Part shown: positions 17,629 through 26,001 of the stretch, piece by piece
Layout of the letters: every line of letters starts with the position of its first letter
Numbering within the stretch: the stretch's first letter is position 1
Assembly: GCF_000836725.1 (NCBI RefSeq)
Contig: NZ_JXTH01000026.1
Coordinates: 1-35,914, forward strand
Source: Anoxybacillus thermarum
GTDB taxonomy: Bacteria; Bacillota; Bacilli; Bacillales; Anoxybacillaceae
Direction of reading: 5' to 3'
Length of the DNA stretch: 35,914 nucleotides
Made by a program: the position numbers and the translations under genes
The notes under the pieces: model-generated
Told to the model about the DNA's origin: nothing
Database searches by the model: none
What the model saw: the letters and a program-made list of their open reading frames with translations, nothing else

Positions 17629-18594
17629 ATGAAAAAAATGATTCCACTCATGATGGCACTCGTTTTGTTGCTTGCCGCTGGGTGTTCGCAAACGAGCTCT
17701 TTTCAACCGAAAGAGCGAATAAAAGTGGGCATTATGTTGTCAGATGTCGGACTCGGCGATCAGTCATTCAGCGATTCGGCGTTCAAAGGATTAATGAAAG
17801 CGCGCGATGAGCTCGGCATCTTTTTTGACTATCGTGAGTTAAAAGAAACGGAGACGTATGAAAAAGGATTAACGGAGCTCGTTGAAGCAGGAAACGATCT
17901 CGTCATCGGATTAGGATTTATGGTGCAGGAAGATTTAGAAAAAGTCGCAAAAAAATATCCGAAACAGCAATTCGTATTAATTGATGCGGTATCTGATTTA
18001 CCGAACATTACATCGATTACGTTTAAAGAAGATGAAGGAAGCTTTTTAGCGGGCGTAGTTGCTGGCATGTTGACAAAAACAAACAACGTCGGTTTTGTTG
18101 GCGGAGCGGATGTACCGCTTATTCGTAAATTTGCGAACGGTTTTATTCAAGGGGTAAAAGCGGTTAAACCGGAAGCGAACGTGCAAGAAGTGTATGCCGG
18201 CAATTTCGGTGATGATAAGCTTGGTGCGCAAATTGCAAAACAAATGATCGCAAATGGGGCAGACGTCTTGTATGCCGCGGCTGGATTTACAGGTGTCGGC
18301 GTGCTTCGCGAGGCGGAAATGAATAAAAAATATGCGATCGGTGTCGATAGCGATCAATATTTTTATGCGGAAAAAGCAGTTGTCACATCGATGTTAAAAA
18401 ATGTCGATGTCGCATTATATACCGTCATTAAACAATACGTTGAAACGAAAGAAGTGCCAAAAGGGACGGTTCAACTTGGCTTAAAAGAAAACGGCGTCGA
18501 TTTGGCACCGATTCGCGTCGTGACGTTCAGCCCAGAGCAACAAGCGACGCTTGAAAAATGGAAAGAAAAAGCGACAAACGGCATCGCAAAATAA
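17629..18594 (+). CDS. BMP-family (PnrA/BmpA-like) substrate-binding lipoprotein
   Basis: The protein has 321 residues from the ATG at 17629; a TTG directly before is not needed. A lipoprotein signal peptide is clear, with hydrophobic [13 protein letters not shown] and the lipidated cysteine at about residue 19. The rest is a periplasmic-binding-protein type 1 fold of the BMP family: [53 protein letters not shown] and [19 protein letters not shown]. Characterised relatives bind nucleosides; B. subtilis Med is a divergent relative. No transporter genes lie nearby. A chemoreceptor starts nine bases after the stop, so a ligand-presenting role is possible (inference). Confidence 0.85.
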   Translation: MKKMIPLMMALVLLLAAGCSQTSSFQPKERIKVGIMLSDVGLGDQSFSDSAFKGLMKARDELGIFFDYRELKETETYEKGLTELVEAGNDLVIGLGFMVQEDLEKVAKKYPKQQFVLIDAVSDLPNITSITFKEDEGSFLAGVVAGMLTKTNNVGFVGGADVPLIRKFANGFIQGVKAVKPEANVQEVYAGNFGDDKLGAQIAKQMIANGADVLYAAAGFTGVGVLREAEMNKKYAIGVDSDQYFYAEKAVVTSMLKNVDVALYTVIKQYVETKEVPKGTVQLGLKENGVDLAPIRVVTFSPEQQATLEKWKEKATNGIAK

Positions 18595-18603
18595 AGGAGG
18601 AAT

Positions 18604-20259
18604 ATGATGACGATTAAACAACGATTGTTATTTCACTCATTAGTAACGCCCGTCATTGCGGGGACGATTATCGTGTTTATCATCATAAATATGCTTTCGA
18701 TTCAATCGTCGAATCAAGATTTTGTGCCGCTCATGATGAAAGCGCAACATTTGCAGGCGGAGCTAAAAGCGACGAAACAAAGTTTAAGCAACTATGCGTA
18801 CAGCCCGACAGAAGGGAATAAACAAGAAGTGGCCGTGCATTTAGCGGAAACGGAAAAATTGCTTCAAGCATTAAATAAAGGATTAACGGAGCCGTATTTT
18901 CGTTCTGCGCTTGAGCAAGTGAATAAAAAATTCGCAGAGCTTGCCAAACGATCGAACGAAGCGCTTGATGCAAACGATGTAGCGGAAATTCGCCGACAGT
19001 CAATGCGCGCGGAAGGGGCATTAAACGATGTGCACGTCGTCAACACGTATGTAAGCGAATATTATACGTACATGCAAAAAACGTTACAAAAACAAATTGA
19101 TCGCGTCATTACGATTTCACTTGTGGCGATTGCTGTCGTGTTATTGTTTGCGGGATTTAGCGGCGTGCGTTTAACAAAAAAAATGTCGACACCGTTGCGC
19201 AACATTGCTGAAAACGCAAAACAAATTGCGAACGGCAATTTGCGCATCGAACCTGTGAACTATGACGGAAAAGACGAATTGGCCGATTTAAATGCGGCGT
19301 TTACGACGATGGCTGAACAATTAAACGCGCTGCTTCAATCGGTCGATACAGTAAGCAAGCAAGTCGAGGCGTTTGCAGTAGAAATTGATGAAGAAACAAA
19401 GATGTTAACAGAAATCAATAACCAAGTCGCTGTATCGACAAACGAATTATCGGCAGGGTCACAAAGCATTTCTGAAGACTTACAAAGCGCTGTACAGCTC
19501 ATTGAACGAATGGAAAGTACTGTGCAGCAAAACGTCGGACGGACGGAGCAAACGGCTCGCTATAGCGATGAAGCCGTTGAAGCGATTACGCATGGTCAAG
19601 CGGCGTTAGCAGAACAAAAAGGGTTTATTGATGAAAATACGAAAGCGACGGCTTCAATTGAACAATCGACTGCGCAGTTTGCGGCGTATGCAAGCAAAAT
19701 TGAAGATATGGCCAAAGCGGTCGCTGATATTGCGACACAAACGAATTTGCTCGCGTTAAATGCGGCAATTGAAGCGGCGCGGGCAGGGGAAGCGGGCAAA
19801 GGATTTGCCGTCGTTGCTGAAGAAGTGCGCAAGCTTGCGGAAGAATCGTCGAAAGCGACAGGCCAAATTTTTGAAATGGTACAGCTTATTCAATCGGGGT
19901 TAACGAATGTGACAGAAGCAGTTCGCCGTGGAGTGGACATCGCCGAGGCGCAAGCGAAAGCGATTGAAACGACAACCGAAGCGTTTGCACAAATTGAAAA
20001 TAAAGTGCATCATATTACGGCAGATATTCAAGCGCTTGTCGTCGGCATGAACGAGTCGAAAGAGCTTGGCAAAAATGTTTTACAAAACGTTGAAAGCATT
20101 AGCGCGGTCGTTGAGCAATCCGCGGCAGGTAGCGAACAAATTGCTGCGTCAATGGTCGAGCAGTTAGAGGCGTTCAAAAAAATGGGTGAAAAAGTGACGA
20201 CATTGCGCCAACTGACAGACGACTTACAACAAATGATGGCGAAGTTTCAAATGAAGTAA
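18604..20259 (+). CDS. Methyl-accepting chemotaxis protein with four-helix-type sensor domain
   Basis: A 551-residue transmembrane chemoreceptor. Segment 13-31 is the first membrane helix, 32-167 an external, mostly helical sensor region, 168-188 the second membrane helix, about 190-243 a HAMP domain, and the rest a long signalling coiled coil. Its tip is canonical ([20 protein letters not shown], then [18 protein letters not shown], about 375-415). It would control CheA at the membrane. AAGGAGG precedes the ATG by seven bases. It forms a two-gene unit with the BMP lipoprotein, nine bases upstream. The ligand is unknown. Confidence 0.92.
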   Translation: MMTIKQRLLFHSLVTPVIAGTIIVFIIINMLSIQSSNQDFVPLMMKAQHLQAELKATKQSLSNYAYSPTEGNKQEVAVHLAETEKLLQALNKGLTEPYFRSALEQVNKKFAELAKRSNEALDANDVAEIRRQSMRAEGALNDVHVVNTYVSEYYTYMQKTLQKQIDRVITISLVAIAVVLLFAGFSGVRLTKKMSTPLRNIAENAKQIANGNLRIEPVNYDGKDELADLNAAFTTMAEQLNALLQSVDTVSKQVEAFAVEIDEETKMLTEINNQVAVSTNELSAGSQSISEDLQSAVQLIERMESTVQQNVGRTEQTARYSDEAVEAITHGQAALAEQKGFIDENTKATASIEQSTAQFAAYASKIEDMAKAVADIATQTNLLALNAAIEAARAGEAGKGFAVVAEEVRKLAEESSKATGQIFEMVQLIQSGLTNVTEAVRRGVDIAEAQAKAIETTTEAFAQIENKVHHITADIQALVVGMNESKELGKNVLQNVESISAVVEQSAAGSEQIAASMVEQLEAFKKMGEKVTTLRQLTDDLQQMMAKFQMK

Positions 20260-20294
20260 AAAAGATGCTCCGCGCGAGCATCTTTTCTTGTTTT
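20260..20294. terminator. Bidirectional terminator between the chemoreceptor and the DUF3941 gene
   Basis: AAAAGATGCTC (20260-20270) and GAGCATCTTTT (20276-20286) are perfect 11-base arms; a T-rich stretch follows on the plus strand and TTTTTTACTT on the minus strand. It starts on the base after the chemoreceptor stop. Confidence 0.75.
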
Positions 20295-20418
20295 ACAAAT
20301 GATTCGTTTCTTTTGAGTAGGCGCGCTTGCCAGCTTGGCGATTTTTCTCGCGCTCCATATTTTTTTCGTGTCGTTTCGCGTTATTGTCTTTTGCTTTTTT
20401 ATCGTTGTCGCTTGTCAT
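20293..20418 (-). CDS. Small DUF3941-type protein
   Basis: A 41-residue, highly charged protein (starts MTSDNDKKAKDNNAKR, ends SKETNHL). It has the look of the DUF3941 family of Bacillaceae, remembered rather than searched. No function is known. GGGGTGA lies seven to eight bases before the ATG. It follows degV on the same strand after 31 bases, so it is probably cotranscribed. Confidence 0.7.
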   Translation of the reverse strand: MTSDNDKKAKDNNAKRHEKNMEREKNRQAGKRAYSKETNHL

Positions 20419-20449
20419 CGCTTCGTCACCCCTTTATCGGGTAGTGTAA

Positions 20450-21313
20450 TCAATGCCCAAGATGTTTATTCAAGAAAAAGAGGGCGATCGTTCCCGGTCC
20501 GGCATGCGCTCCGATCGCGCCGCCGATGTCAGAAATGAAAAACTGCTTGCAGCCGAACGTTTCTTCAATCATCGCTTTCAGTTCGAGCGCCGTTTGTTCA
20601 TCGTCGCCGTGGCTAATGCCGATCAGTTGGTTTTGAACGTCCGCTCCGCGCTCTTGCATTAACTCGACCATTCGTTTCAACACTTTTTTCCGTCCACGCA
20701 CTTTTTCAATCGGGATTAATTTTCCATCCTCGACGTGAAGAAGTGGTTTAATGTTTAATACCCCGCCGACAAACGCTGCCGTTTTGCTGACGCGCCCGCC
20801 GCGCGCTAAATATTGCAAGTCATCGACAGTAAAAATATGTTCCATATGACGACAATACGTCTCAATCGTCGCCACGACGTCTTCGTACGCCGTGCCGCTT
20901 TCAGCGAGCTCAACTGCTTTTTTTACGACAAGCCCTAGCCCGAGCGATGCGCATTTCGAGTCGATGACGGTTAGTTTCGCGTCCGGATATTGTTCAAGCA
21001 CTTCGTTTCGAATCATGACCGCCGTTTGATATGTGCCTGACAAGGCGGAAGAGAAGGCGATATAAATGGCAGGTATGCGCTCTTTCGCTAACGTCATAAA
21101 TAGCTCTTCCATTTGCGAAGGTTTTGCTTGCGATGTTTTCGGTACGTCGCCTGCGCGCATGGCATCGTATACTTGTTTTGGCTGGATCGTCAGTTGATCA
21201 TCGTAGTCTTTGTCGTTTATATGAACAGCTAACGGTAAAAAAGCAATTTGTTTTTCTTGTATAAAAGAAAGTGGCAAATCGCACCCGCTATCCGCTATAA
21301 TTTTAATATTCAT
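20450..21313 (-). CDS. yitS: DegV family fatty-acid-binding protein (YitS-like)
   Basis: A 287-residue DegV protein. The N-terminal [10 protein letters not shown], the central [11 protein letters not shown] and [12 protein letters not shown], and [12 protein letters not shown] are the family motifs; these line the fatty-acid pocket. In characterised relatives (FakB) the bound fatty acid is presented to a kinase for phosphorylation. I chose the ATG at 21313, with GGGGTGA upstream; 20 further in-frame residues upstream are not supported. The neighbour yitT is divergent, as the yitS-yitT naming in B. subtilis suggests shared ancestry of the locus. Confidence 0.88.
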   Translation of the reverse strand: MNIKIIADSGCDLPLSFIQEKQIAFLPLAVHINDKDYDDQLTIQPKQVYDAMRAGDVPKTSQAKPSQMEELFMTLAKERIPAIYIAFSSALSGTYQTAVMIRNEVLEQYPDAKLTVIDSKCASLGLGLVVKKAVELAESGTAYEDVVATIETYCRHMEHIFTVDDLQYLARGGRVSKTAAFVGGVLNIKPLLHVEDGKLIPIEKVRGRKKVLKRMVELMQERGADVQNQLIGISHGDDEQTALELKAMIEETFGCKQFFISDIGGAIGAHAGPGTIALFFLNKHLGH

Positions 21314-21400
21314 TTCAATCACCCCTATGTATGTACTTATTTTAAGTGTAGCGATTATTATGGAAAAAAACAATCTTATCGCTTTGTAGGAGGATGTGTT

Positions 21401-22234
21401 GTGGACGTAAAAAAATTGTTTGTCGTCATTATCGGTGGGTTATTAAACGCGATCGGCATGAATTTATTTTTAATTCCGGCGAACGTATATACGAGCGGAT
21501 TCGCTGGAGCTGCACAGCTCATTTCTAAAGTCGTTGGCGATTATACACCGTATGTTATTTCGACAGGTTTATTGCTCTTTTTGTTTAACATTCCTGTCGC
21601 CATTTTAGGATGGAAAAAGGTAGGGAAGTCGTTTACGTTTTATAGCTTTTTAAGCGTTGTGTTTATGTCGCTATTTCTTGAAATCATTCCTGTTCGTTCG
21701 CTTTCTGAAGACATTTTATTGAACGCCGTTTTCGGCGGAGTGATTGCAGCAGTCGGAACGGGCTGGACGTTAAAATGGGGGGCGTCAACAGGAGGATTAG
21801 ATATTATTGCGCTCGTATTGTCTCGCGTCAACGATCGTTCGGTCGGGACGTACATTTTTGCGTTAAACTCCATCATTATTTTAACAGCTGGATATATGTA
21901 CGGATGGGAAAAAGCGTTATATACGCTCGTCACGTTATATGTGACGACGCGCGTCATTGATGCGATCCATACGCGCCATCAAAAATTAACTGCGCTCATT
22001 ATTACGACAAAAGGGGAAGAGATGAAGCAAGCAATTAAGTCGCGAATGATTCGCGGCATTACAGTAATCCCGGCGAAAGGGGCGTTTTTAAACGAAGATA
22101 AAGATATGCTTATGATCGTTATTACGCGCTATGAGCTATTCGATTTAAAGCGAATCATTAAAGAAGTCGATCCGAAAGCGTTCACGAACATTATGCAAAC
22201 GACAGAAGTCGTCGGGTTTTTCCGAAAAGAGTAA
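21401..22234 (+). CDS. yitT: YitT family membrane protein (DUF161/DUF2179)
   Basis: A 277-residue protein with about five membrane segments in the first 170 residues (for example [19 protein letters not shown] and the [20 protein letters not shown] loop) and a cytosolic C-terminal DUF2179 domain ([15 protein letters not shown] onward, with [12 protein letters not shown]). The biochemical role of the family is not established. The GTG at 21401 has AGGAGG about seven to ten bases upstream; the longer open frame runs into the divergent degV promoter region and is not supported. Confidence 0.88.
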   Translation: MDVKKLFVVIIGGLLNAIGMNLFLIPANVYTSGFAGAAQLISKVVGDYTPYVISTGLLLFLFNIPVAILGWKKVGKSFTFYSFLSVVFMSLFLEIIPVRSLSEDILLNAVFGGVIAAVGTGWTLKWGASTGGLDIIALVLSRVNDRSVGTYIFALNSIIILTAGYMYGWEKALYTLVTLYVTTRVIDAIHTRHQKLTALIITTKGEEMKQAIKSRMIRGITVIPAKGAFLNEDKDMLMIVITRYELFDLKRIIKEVDPKAFTNIMQTTEVVGFFRKE

Positions 22235-22260
22235 AGCTGCGCACACGGCGCAGCTTTTTA
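22233..22260. terminator. Bidirectional terminator between yitT and the DUF3813 gene
   Basis: AAAGCTGCGC and GCGCAGCTTT form a ten-base stem around a short loop, with a T-run on the plus strand. It overlaps the yitT stop (22232-22234) and abuts the stop of the minus-strand gene (22260-22258). Confidence 0.75.
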
Positions 22261-22431
22261 CAATGCATGAAGTTCATCTTGCAAAGCGTGCAACTGTTTT
22301 CGTTCGGCGTCGTTGGCGTTAGCGAAAGCGGATGATAGCGCATTTTTGGCGACAGCGATGGCCCGTTCTGTGCGCTCTTCTTTTGCTTTAGCGACCGCCT
22401 TTCTTGCTTGTTGAAACAATGGATTGCCCAT
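22258..22431 (-). CDS. DUF3813 family small protein
   Basis: A 57-residue, mostly helical, charged protein beginning MGNPLFQQARKAVAKAKEE and ending with a LHALQDELHAL amphipathic helix. It resembles the DUF3813 family of Bacillaceae, from memory. The ATG at 22431 starts one base after the stop of the 50-residue gene upstream, and its GGGGGA ribosome site lies inside that gene, so the two are translationally linked. Function is unknown. Confidence 0.75.
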   Translation of the reverse strand: MGNPLFQQARKAVAKAKEERTERAIAVAKNALSSAFANANDAERKQLHALQDELHAL

Positions 22432-22432
22432 A

Positions 22433-22585
22433 TTAAAATCCCCCAAGATTTGCATGATCCGCTTTTTCTGCTTTGCGTTGTTCCGCTTCCTCATACGTCA
22501 TATGATACGGAATTTTTTCATCATGCTTATATACTGCATCGGCACTTTGTTGAATAAACCGCTTCGATTTGTTTCGTTTGCCCAC
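22433..22585 (-). CDS. Small conserved-looking protein of unknown function
   Basis: A 50-residue basic/acidic protein that I do not recognise (starts MGKRNKSKRFIQQSADAVYK, ends NLGGF; contains the helical TYEEAEQRKAEKAD). The GTG at 22585 has AAGGGGGA eight bases upstream, which is better than any ATG in the frame. It is cotranscribed with the DUF3813 gene. The good ribosome site and tight junction argue that it is real; it is soluble, with no membrane segment or metal site. Confidence 0.7.
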   Translation of the reverse strand: MGKRNKSKRFIQQSADAVYKHDEKIPYHMTYEEAEQRKAEKADHANLGGF

Positions 22586-22629
22586 ACGACATTCCCCCTT
22601 GTTCGCCGCTTGTGACGCAAATCGCGTCG

Positions 22630-22658
22630 ATGATAGTTTGTTCATGTTTGGGCTACAA
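22630..22658 (-). promoter_or_regulatory. Predicted promoter for the two small genes
   Basis: On the minus strand TTGTAG (22658-22653) and TATCAT (22635-22630) are 17 bases apart. A short palindrome GACGC/GCGTC follows between the -10 and the ribosome site. It begins 16 bases after the yitU stop. Confidence 0.4.
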
Positions 22659-22674
22659 TACGTGAGGGAATTTT

Positions 22675-23481
22675 TTATAACTTTAATAACGATTGCAAAT
22701 ACATCGCGATGCCGTCTTCTTCATTCGTTTTTGTGACATCATCTGCGACTGCTTTAAGCGGCTCGATCGCATTGCCCATCGCGACGCCGATTCCTGCCCA
22801 TTTTAACATCTCGATATCGTTATCTTCATCGCCAAAAGCAATCACGCGCTCGCGCGGAATGCCATAGAAAGAAGCGACTTTTTCAAGCCCAAACGCTTTA
22901 TGGACGCCAGTACGGACGATTTCAATGACGTGCCATGGGGCTGTCCAACTGCGATGGTCGATGACGTTGGCATGCACTTCCGATAAATATGTGCGAATGC
23001 GTGCAACGTTTTGTTCATCCGATAAAATTAAAATGCTCGTCGGGTCTTTCCGTAAAATATCGTGCAAATTTCCGACATATACGTTTGGATCCCCTAAATT
23101 AAATAAGTCAAGTAGCTGTTCGTCATGTTCGTGAAAATATACATCGTCCATCACTTCCGCTAAAATGTTGCGCACGTTATATTTTCTGCTGACGTCAATA
23201 ATTTCTTTCACCGTTTCAAGCTGAAGCGGAGTATGATACATCCCCCAGCTATCATCTTTCGGATGATGGACGAACGCTCCGTTAAAATTGACGATCGGCG
23301 TTGTTAGTTCCAATTGTTCATAATACATTTTGCTTGCGCGGTACGGACGTCCTGTCGCGATGACGACGATATGTCCAGCTTGTTTTGCTTTTTGAATCAC
23401 ATCGTATGTACGTTCGGAAATGGTTTTATTGTCTTTTAATAACGTGCCGTCTAAATCAAGCGCAATTAAATGTTTGTCCAT
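22675..23481 (-). CDS. yitU: HAD-superfamily (Cof type) phosphatase YitU
   Basis: A 268-residue HAD-IIB phosphatase. Motif I is LDLDGTLL (nucleophile D9, acid D11), motif II lies in VVIATGRP, and the C-terminal metal site is FGDEDNDIEM; GVAMGNA follows as in all Cof proteins. B. subtilis YitU is one of the enzymes that dephosphorylate the ribitylaminopyrimidine intermediate of riboflavin synthesis; the same substrate here is an inference from orthology by locus. GGGGA lies before the ATG. Divergent from yitV, as the B. subtilis order implies. Confidence 0.85.
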   Translation of the reverse strand: MDKHLIALDLDGTLLKDNKTISERTYDVIQKAKQAGHIVVIATGRPYRASKMYYEQLELTTPIVNFNGAFVHHPKDDSWGMYHTPLQLETVKEIIDVSRKYNVRNILAEVMDDVYFHEHDEQLLDLFNLGDPNVYVGNLHDILRKDPTSILILSDEQNVARIRTYLSEVHANVIDHRSWTAPWHVIEIVRTGVHKAFGLEKVASFYGIPRERVIAFGDEDNDIEMLKWAGIGVAMGNAIEPLKAVADDVTKTNEEDGIAMYLQSLLKL

Positions 23482-23518
23482 AATTGTTCCCCTTTTCGTT
23501 AAAATGTTCTACTCTTGT

Positions 23519-23562
23519 AGTGTATCGTTTTTCCAAAAAACTTGTCTATATGGTAATATAAT
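23519..23562. promoter_or_regulatory. Overlapping divergent promoters of yitU and yitV
   Basis: For yitU (minus strand) TAGACA (23548-23543) and TACACT (23524-23519) are 18 bases apart. For yitV (plus strand) TATAAT lies at 23557-23562 with a weak -35 region. Confidence 0.45.
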
Positions 23563-23590
23563 GTTAAAAGATAACAAGGGAGATGAGAAG

Positions 23591-24346
23591 ATGGTAACGA
23601 TTATTCGCGAGACAATCGCAAACGTTCCTTGTTTGCACGTTGTAAAAGATGATGATATTCATCATATGCGGCCGCTCGTCATATTTATTCATGGATTTAC
23701 GAGCGCAAAGGAACATAATCTTCATTTTGGCTATTGGCTTGCAGAAGCAGGATATCGCGTCGTTTTGCCGGATGCGTTGTATCATGGGGAACGCCCAAAT
23801 TCGCTCTCTGACGATAAATTATATTTGTCGTTTTGGGATATTGTGTTAACGACTATACGTGAATTAGAAGATATAAAAAATGAACTTGTGGAGCGAAACC
23901 TTGTTGATCCTGATCGTATCGGTGTCGTTGGTACGTCGATGGGAGGCATCGTGACGTTTGGGGCGTTAACAAAATATGATTGGATTCGCGTCGCTGGTTC
24001 GCTCATGGGCAGCCCGTGCTATCAAACGTTTTTCGATTTACAGCTGCAATTTGCTGAGCGAAAAGGGATGACGTTGCCGCTTTCGAATGAACAAATTGAA
24101 ACGTTGCGCAACACGTTAATGACGTACGATTTATCGTTGCAGCCTGAAAAATTAAACGGTCGTCCGCTTTTCATTTGGCACGGAAAACAAGATGATGTCG
24201 TTCCGTTTGATTATACATATGCCTTTTATAAACAAATCGAGCCGTTCCATCAGCCCCTTATGATGCTTATCGATGAACAGGCGGGACATAAAGTGACGCG
24301 CGAGGCATTTTTACAAACGGTTCAATGGTTTGTCACACATTTATAA
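23591..24346 (+). CDS. yitV: Alpha/beta hydrolase (esterase), YitV-like
   Basis: A 251-residue hydrolase. HGFTSAKEHN (34-43) supplies the oxyanion loop, GTSMGG holds the nucleophile S116, WHGKQDDVVP the acid D201 or D202, and AGHKVT the histidine H233. The substrate is unknown; the length and layout match the YitV/prolyl-oligopeptidase-type esterases. The ATG at 23591 has GGGAGATGAGAAG upstream. A long upstream extension of the frame overlaps yitU and is not real. An Fnr-type site begins six bases after its stop. Confidence 0.85.
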   Translation: MVTIIRETIANVPCLHVVKDDDIHHMRPLVIFIHGFTSAKEHNLHFGYWLAEAGYRVVLPDALYHGERPNSLSDDKLYLSFWDIVLTTIRELEDIKNELVERNLVDPDRIGVVGTSMGGIVTFGALTKYDWIRVAGSLMGSPCYQTFFDLQLQFAERKGMTLPLSNEQIETLRNTLMTYDLSLQPEKLNGRPLFIWHGKQDDVVPFDYTYAFYKQIEPFHQPLMMLIDEQAGHKVTREAFLQTVQWFVTHL

Positions 24347-24351
24347 AAAAA

Positions 24352-24394
24352 TGTGACACACATCACAAAGAAAAAAGAAGGAGGATGGTACAAT
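24352..24394 (+). promoter_or_regulatory. Fnr-dependent promoter of ywiC
   Basis: TGTGACACACATCACA (24352-24367) is an exact TGTGA-N6-TCACA, the Fnr consensus in B. subtilis. TACAAT at 24389-24394 is a good -10, and there is no -35 hexamer (CAAAGA at the expected place). The predicted start near 24401 puts the site centre at -41.5, the class II activation position. The fnr gene itself is convergent just downstream. Confidence 0.7.
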
Positions 24395-24416
24395 CGAAGA
24401 AGAAGGAGGGATCGTG

Positions 24417-25124
24417 ATGGTTATTCCAAAACAACATGGCGCTTGGGCGATGTTGCTTATTCCGTTTTTATTCGGGATCGATATCGGTCAAGCGACGTGG
24501 CTTCATTTGCCGCTTTTTATCGCATGGTTTTTTCTTTATTTAGCGACATATATATGGACGTTAATGATTAAAAAGCAAGCGAACGCTCATCATAAAAAAT
24601 GGTTTGCGGTGTATATGTTGCTCGCGATGATGTTTGTTTCCATTCCCATTGCTTACAAGCCACCGCTCATGTATTTCGGTTTAGCCATGATTCCGTTTTT
24701 TTCCGTAAATATGTATTTTGCGAAAAAGAAAAAAGAGCGCTCGTTTACAAACGATGTCGCTGCAATCATAAACTTTTCGATCGGCGGGCTTGGAAGCTAT
24801 TACGTAGGTACAGGGAACATCGATGAAAAAGCGTGGTTTTTATTTATTGCCTCTATGCTGTTTTTCATTGGAAGTACATTTTACGTAAAAACGATGATTC
24901 GCGAAAAAAATAACCTATGCTATAAGCGGGCATCATGGCTGTTCCATATCATCATTATTGTCGCATGTGTGGCAACGGGAAACGGTTGGCTTGCCCTTGC
25001 ATATGTGCCAAGTGCCGTGCGAGCGATTTATTTTTATGGAAAAGTGATGTCGATTAAAAAAATAGGGATTTATGAAATTGTCAATGCTGTTTATTTTGCG
25101 CTTGTCATTATGATCGTTTATTAA
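24417..25124 (+). CDS. ywiC: YwiC-like integral membrane protein
   Basis: A 235-residue membrane protein with about seven hydrophobic segments, starting MVIPKQHGAWAMLLIPFLFG; IPKQHGAW is characteristic of YwiC. In B. subtilis ywiC lies beside fnr and the nitrate respiration genes; its function is not known. GGAGGG lies six bases before the ATG at 24417; a GTG three bases upstream is also in frame but too close to the ribosome site. The Fnr site upstream and the adjacent fnr gene suggest expression under oxygen limitation. Confidence 0.85.
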   Translation: MVIPKQHGAWAMLLIPFLFGIDIGQATWLHLPLFIAWFFLYLATYIWTLMIKKQANAHHKKWFAVYMLLAMMFVSIPIAYKPPLMYFGLAMIPFFSVNMYFAKKKKERSFTNDVAAIINFSIGGLGSYYVGTGNIDEKAWFLFIASMLFFIGSTFYVKTMIREKNNLCYKRASWLFHIIIIVACVATGNGWLALAYVPSAVRAIYFYGKVMSIKKIGIYEIVNAVYFALVIMIVY

Positions 25125-25145
25125 GCCGACAAATGTGTCGGCTTA
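25122..25145. terminator. Bidirectional terminator between ywiC and fnr
   Basis: TAAGCCGACA (25122-25131) and TGTCGGCTTA (25136-25145) are perfect ten-base arms around AATG. The stem contains both stop codons (25122-25124 and 25145-25143). The following T-run is short on each strand. Confidence 0.65.
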
Positions 25146-25826
25146 TTTCATATTGCATATATCAATCGGACAGCTTTCACAGCGAATTTCATCTTTTAAA
25201 AATTGCACATCGTGAATCGTTATTTTTCCTTTCTCGACAGAAATGATGCCGAGTTCTTTTAATTCTTTTAACAGCCGGCTGACGACTTCGCGCGCGCTGC
25301 CGCAAAAATTGGCGAGCTCTTGATTGGTCATCGGCGTATTAATGAAAATGCCGTCTTCTGTTTCCACACCATAGCTGTTCGCTAAGCGAATAAGCGTTGA
25401 ATAAAGCGCCCCTTTTTTTCCGTGCAAAATTAAATCGCGTATTTTCGTTTGCATTCGTTGCAATTGTAAATGAATCCATTGCATAAACTGTAACGAAAAC
25501 GCATGATCCGTCAACAACTTTTCTTCAAGTTGCTGTTTGTGAATGACAGCTAACGTTCCTCTTTCCATCATTTTTGCACTTACCGTACAGACGCACGTCA
25601 ATTGAAACGGAACGATCTCCCCGAACGCATCGCCTTGTTCACAAATGCGAAGCAATAGTTCGCGCCCTTCCTCCGTCGTTTTGCTTAATTGCACTTTTCC
25701 CGCACATACAACATATAGCTCGTTTGCCGCTTCTCCTTCGCGAAATATATATTCTCCTTTTTGCATATCAATCATATGGTGAGGAAGGGAAAGAAGATCG
25801 GATAAGGAGATCGGTTGAATTGTCAT
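25143..25826 (-). CDS. fnr: Anaerobic regulator Fnr (Crp/Fnr family, Bacillus type)
   Basis: A 227-residue Crp/Fnr protein with a cyclic-nucleotide-type barrel (about 20-125), a long dimer helix and a winged helix (MTNQELANFCGSAREVVSRLL, about 166-186). The C-terminal cysteines C216, C219 and C224 (CESCPIDIC) have the same spacing as the cluster ligands C227, C230 and C235 of B. subtilis Fnr, and D131 fits its aspartate ligand. It should therefore bind a [4Fe-4S] cluster from the C-terminus and act as an oxygen sensor. It is convergent with its likely target ywiC. No narK or nitrate reductase genes are in the window. Confidence 0.92.
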   Translation of the reverse strand: MTIQPISLSDLLSLPHHMIDMQKGEYIFREGEAANELYVVCAGKVQLSKTTEEGRELLLRICEQGDAFGEIVPFQLTCVCTVSAKMMERGTLAVIHKQQLEEKLLTDHAFSLQFMQWIHLQLQRMQTKIRDLILHGKKGALYSTLIRLANSYGVETEDGIFINTPMTNQELANFCGSAREVVSRLLKELKELGIISVEKGKITIHDVQFLKDEIRCESCPIDICNMK

Positions 25827-25858
25827 ACACTAACCACCTTTTATTATTGTCTACTTCC

Positions 25859-25887
25859 ATTAAAAAGAAAAATACATATTCGGTCAA
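25859..25887 (-). promoter_or_regulatory. Predicted fnr promoter
   Basis: On the minus strand TTGACC (25887-25882) and TTTAAT (25864-25859) are 17 bases apart. No TGTGA-N6-TCACA site is seen here, so Fnr autoregulation is not indicated. Confidence 0.55.
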
Positions 25888-25927
25888 TAAATGAATGAGA
25901 AAAATGAAAAAATATTTAAATATACAT

Positions 25928-25956
25928 TTGATTTTATTTTTATGCAGTATTATAAT
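25928..25956 (+). promoter_or_regulatory. Predicted main promoter of the arginine operon
   Basis: TTGATT (25928-25933) and TATAAT (25951-25956) are 17 bases apart, 46 bases before the argC start. The AT-rich stretch around it has only weak ARG-box-like matches (best 7 of 10 conserved positions at 25917-25930 and 25929-25942), so an operator is likely but not located. Confidence 0.65.
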
Positions 25957-26001
25957 GATAACTAAATTTATAACAATATACAGAAAGTGGGGAGCTGTTT
26001 C

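Noticed and set aside
17462-17647. 62-residue N-terminal extension of the YajQ-family protein
   Set aside because: The extension is low-complexity, covers the promoter, and the internal ATG at 17461 has the ribosome site and matches the family start.
21248-21400. 51-residue N-terminal extension of YitT
   Set aside because: It overlaps the start of divergent degV; the GTG at 21401 has AGGAGG and gives the expected first membrane helix.
25890-25945. ARG boxes at the argC promoter
   Set aside because: Best matches are seven of ten fixed positions and the two overlap rather than being spaced as tandem boxes. An operator is expected here but I could not locate it convincingly.
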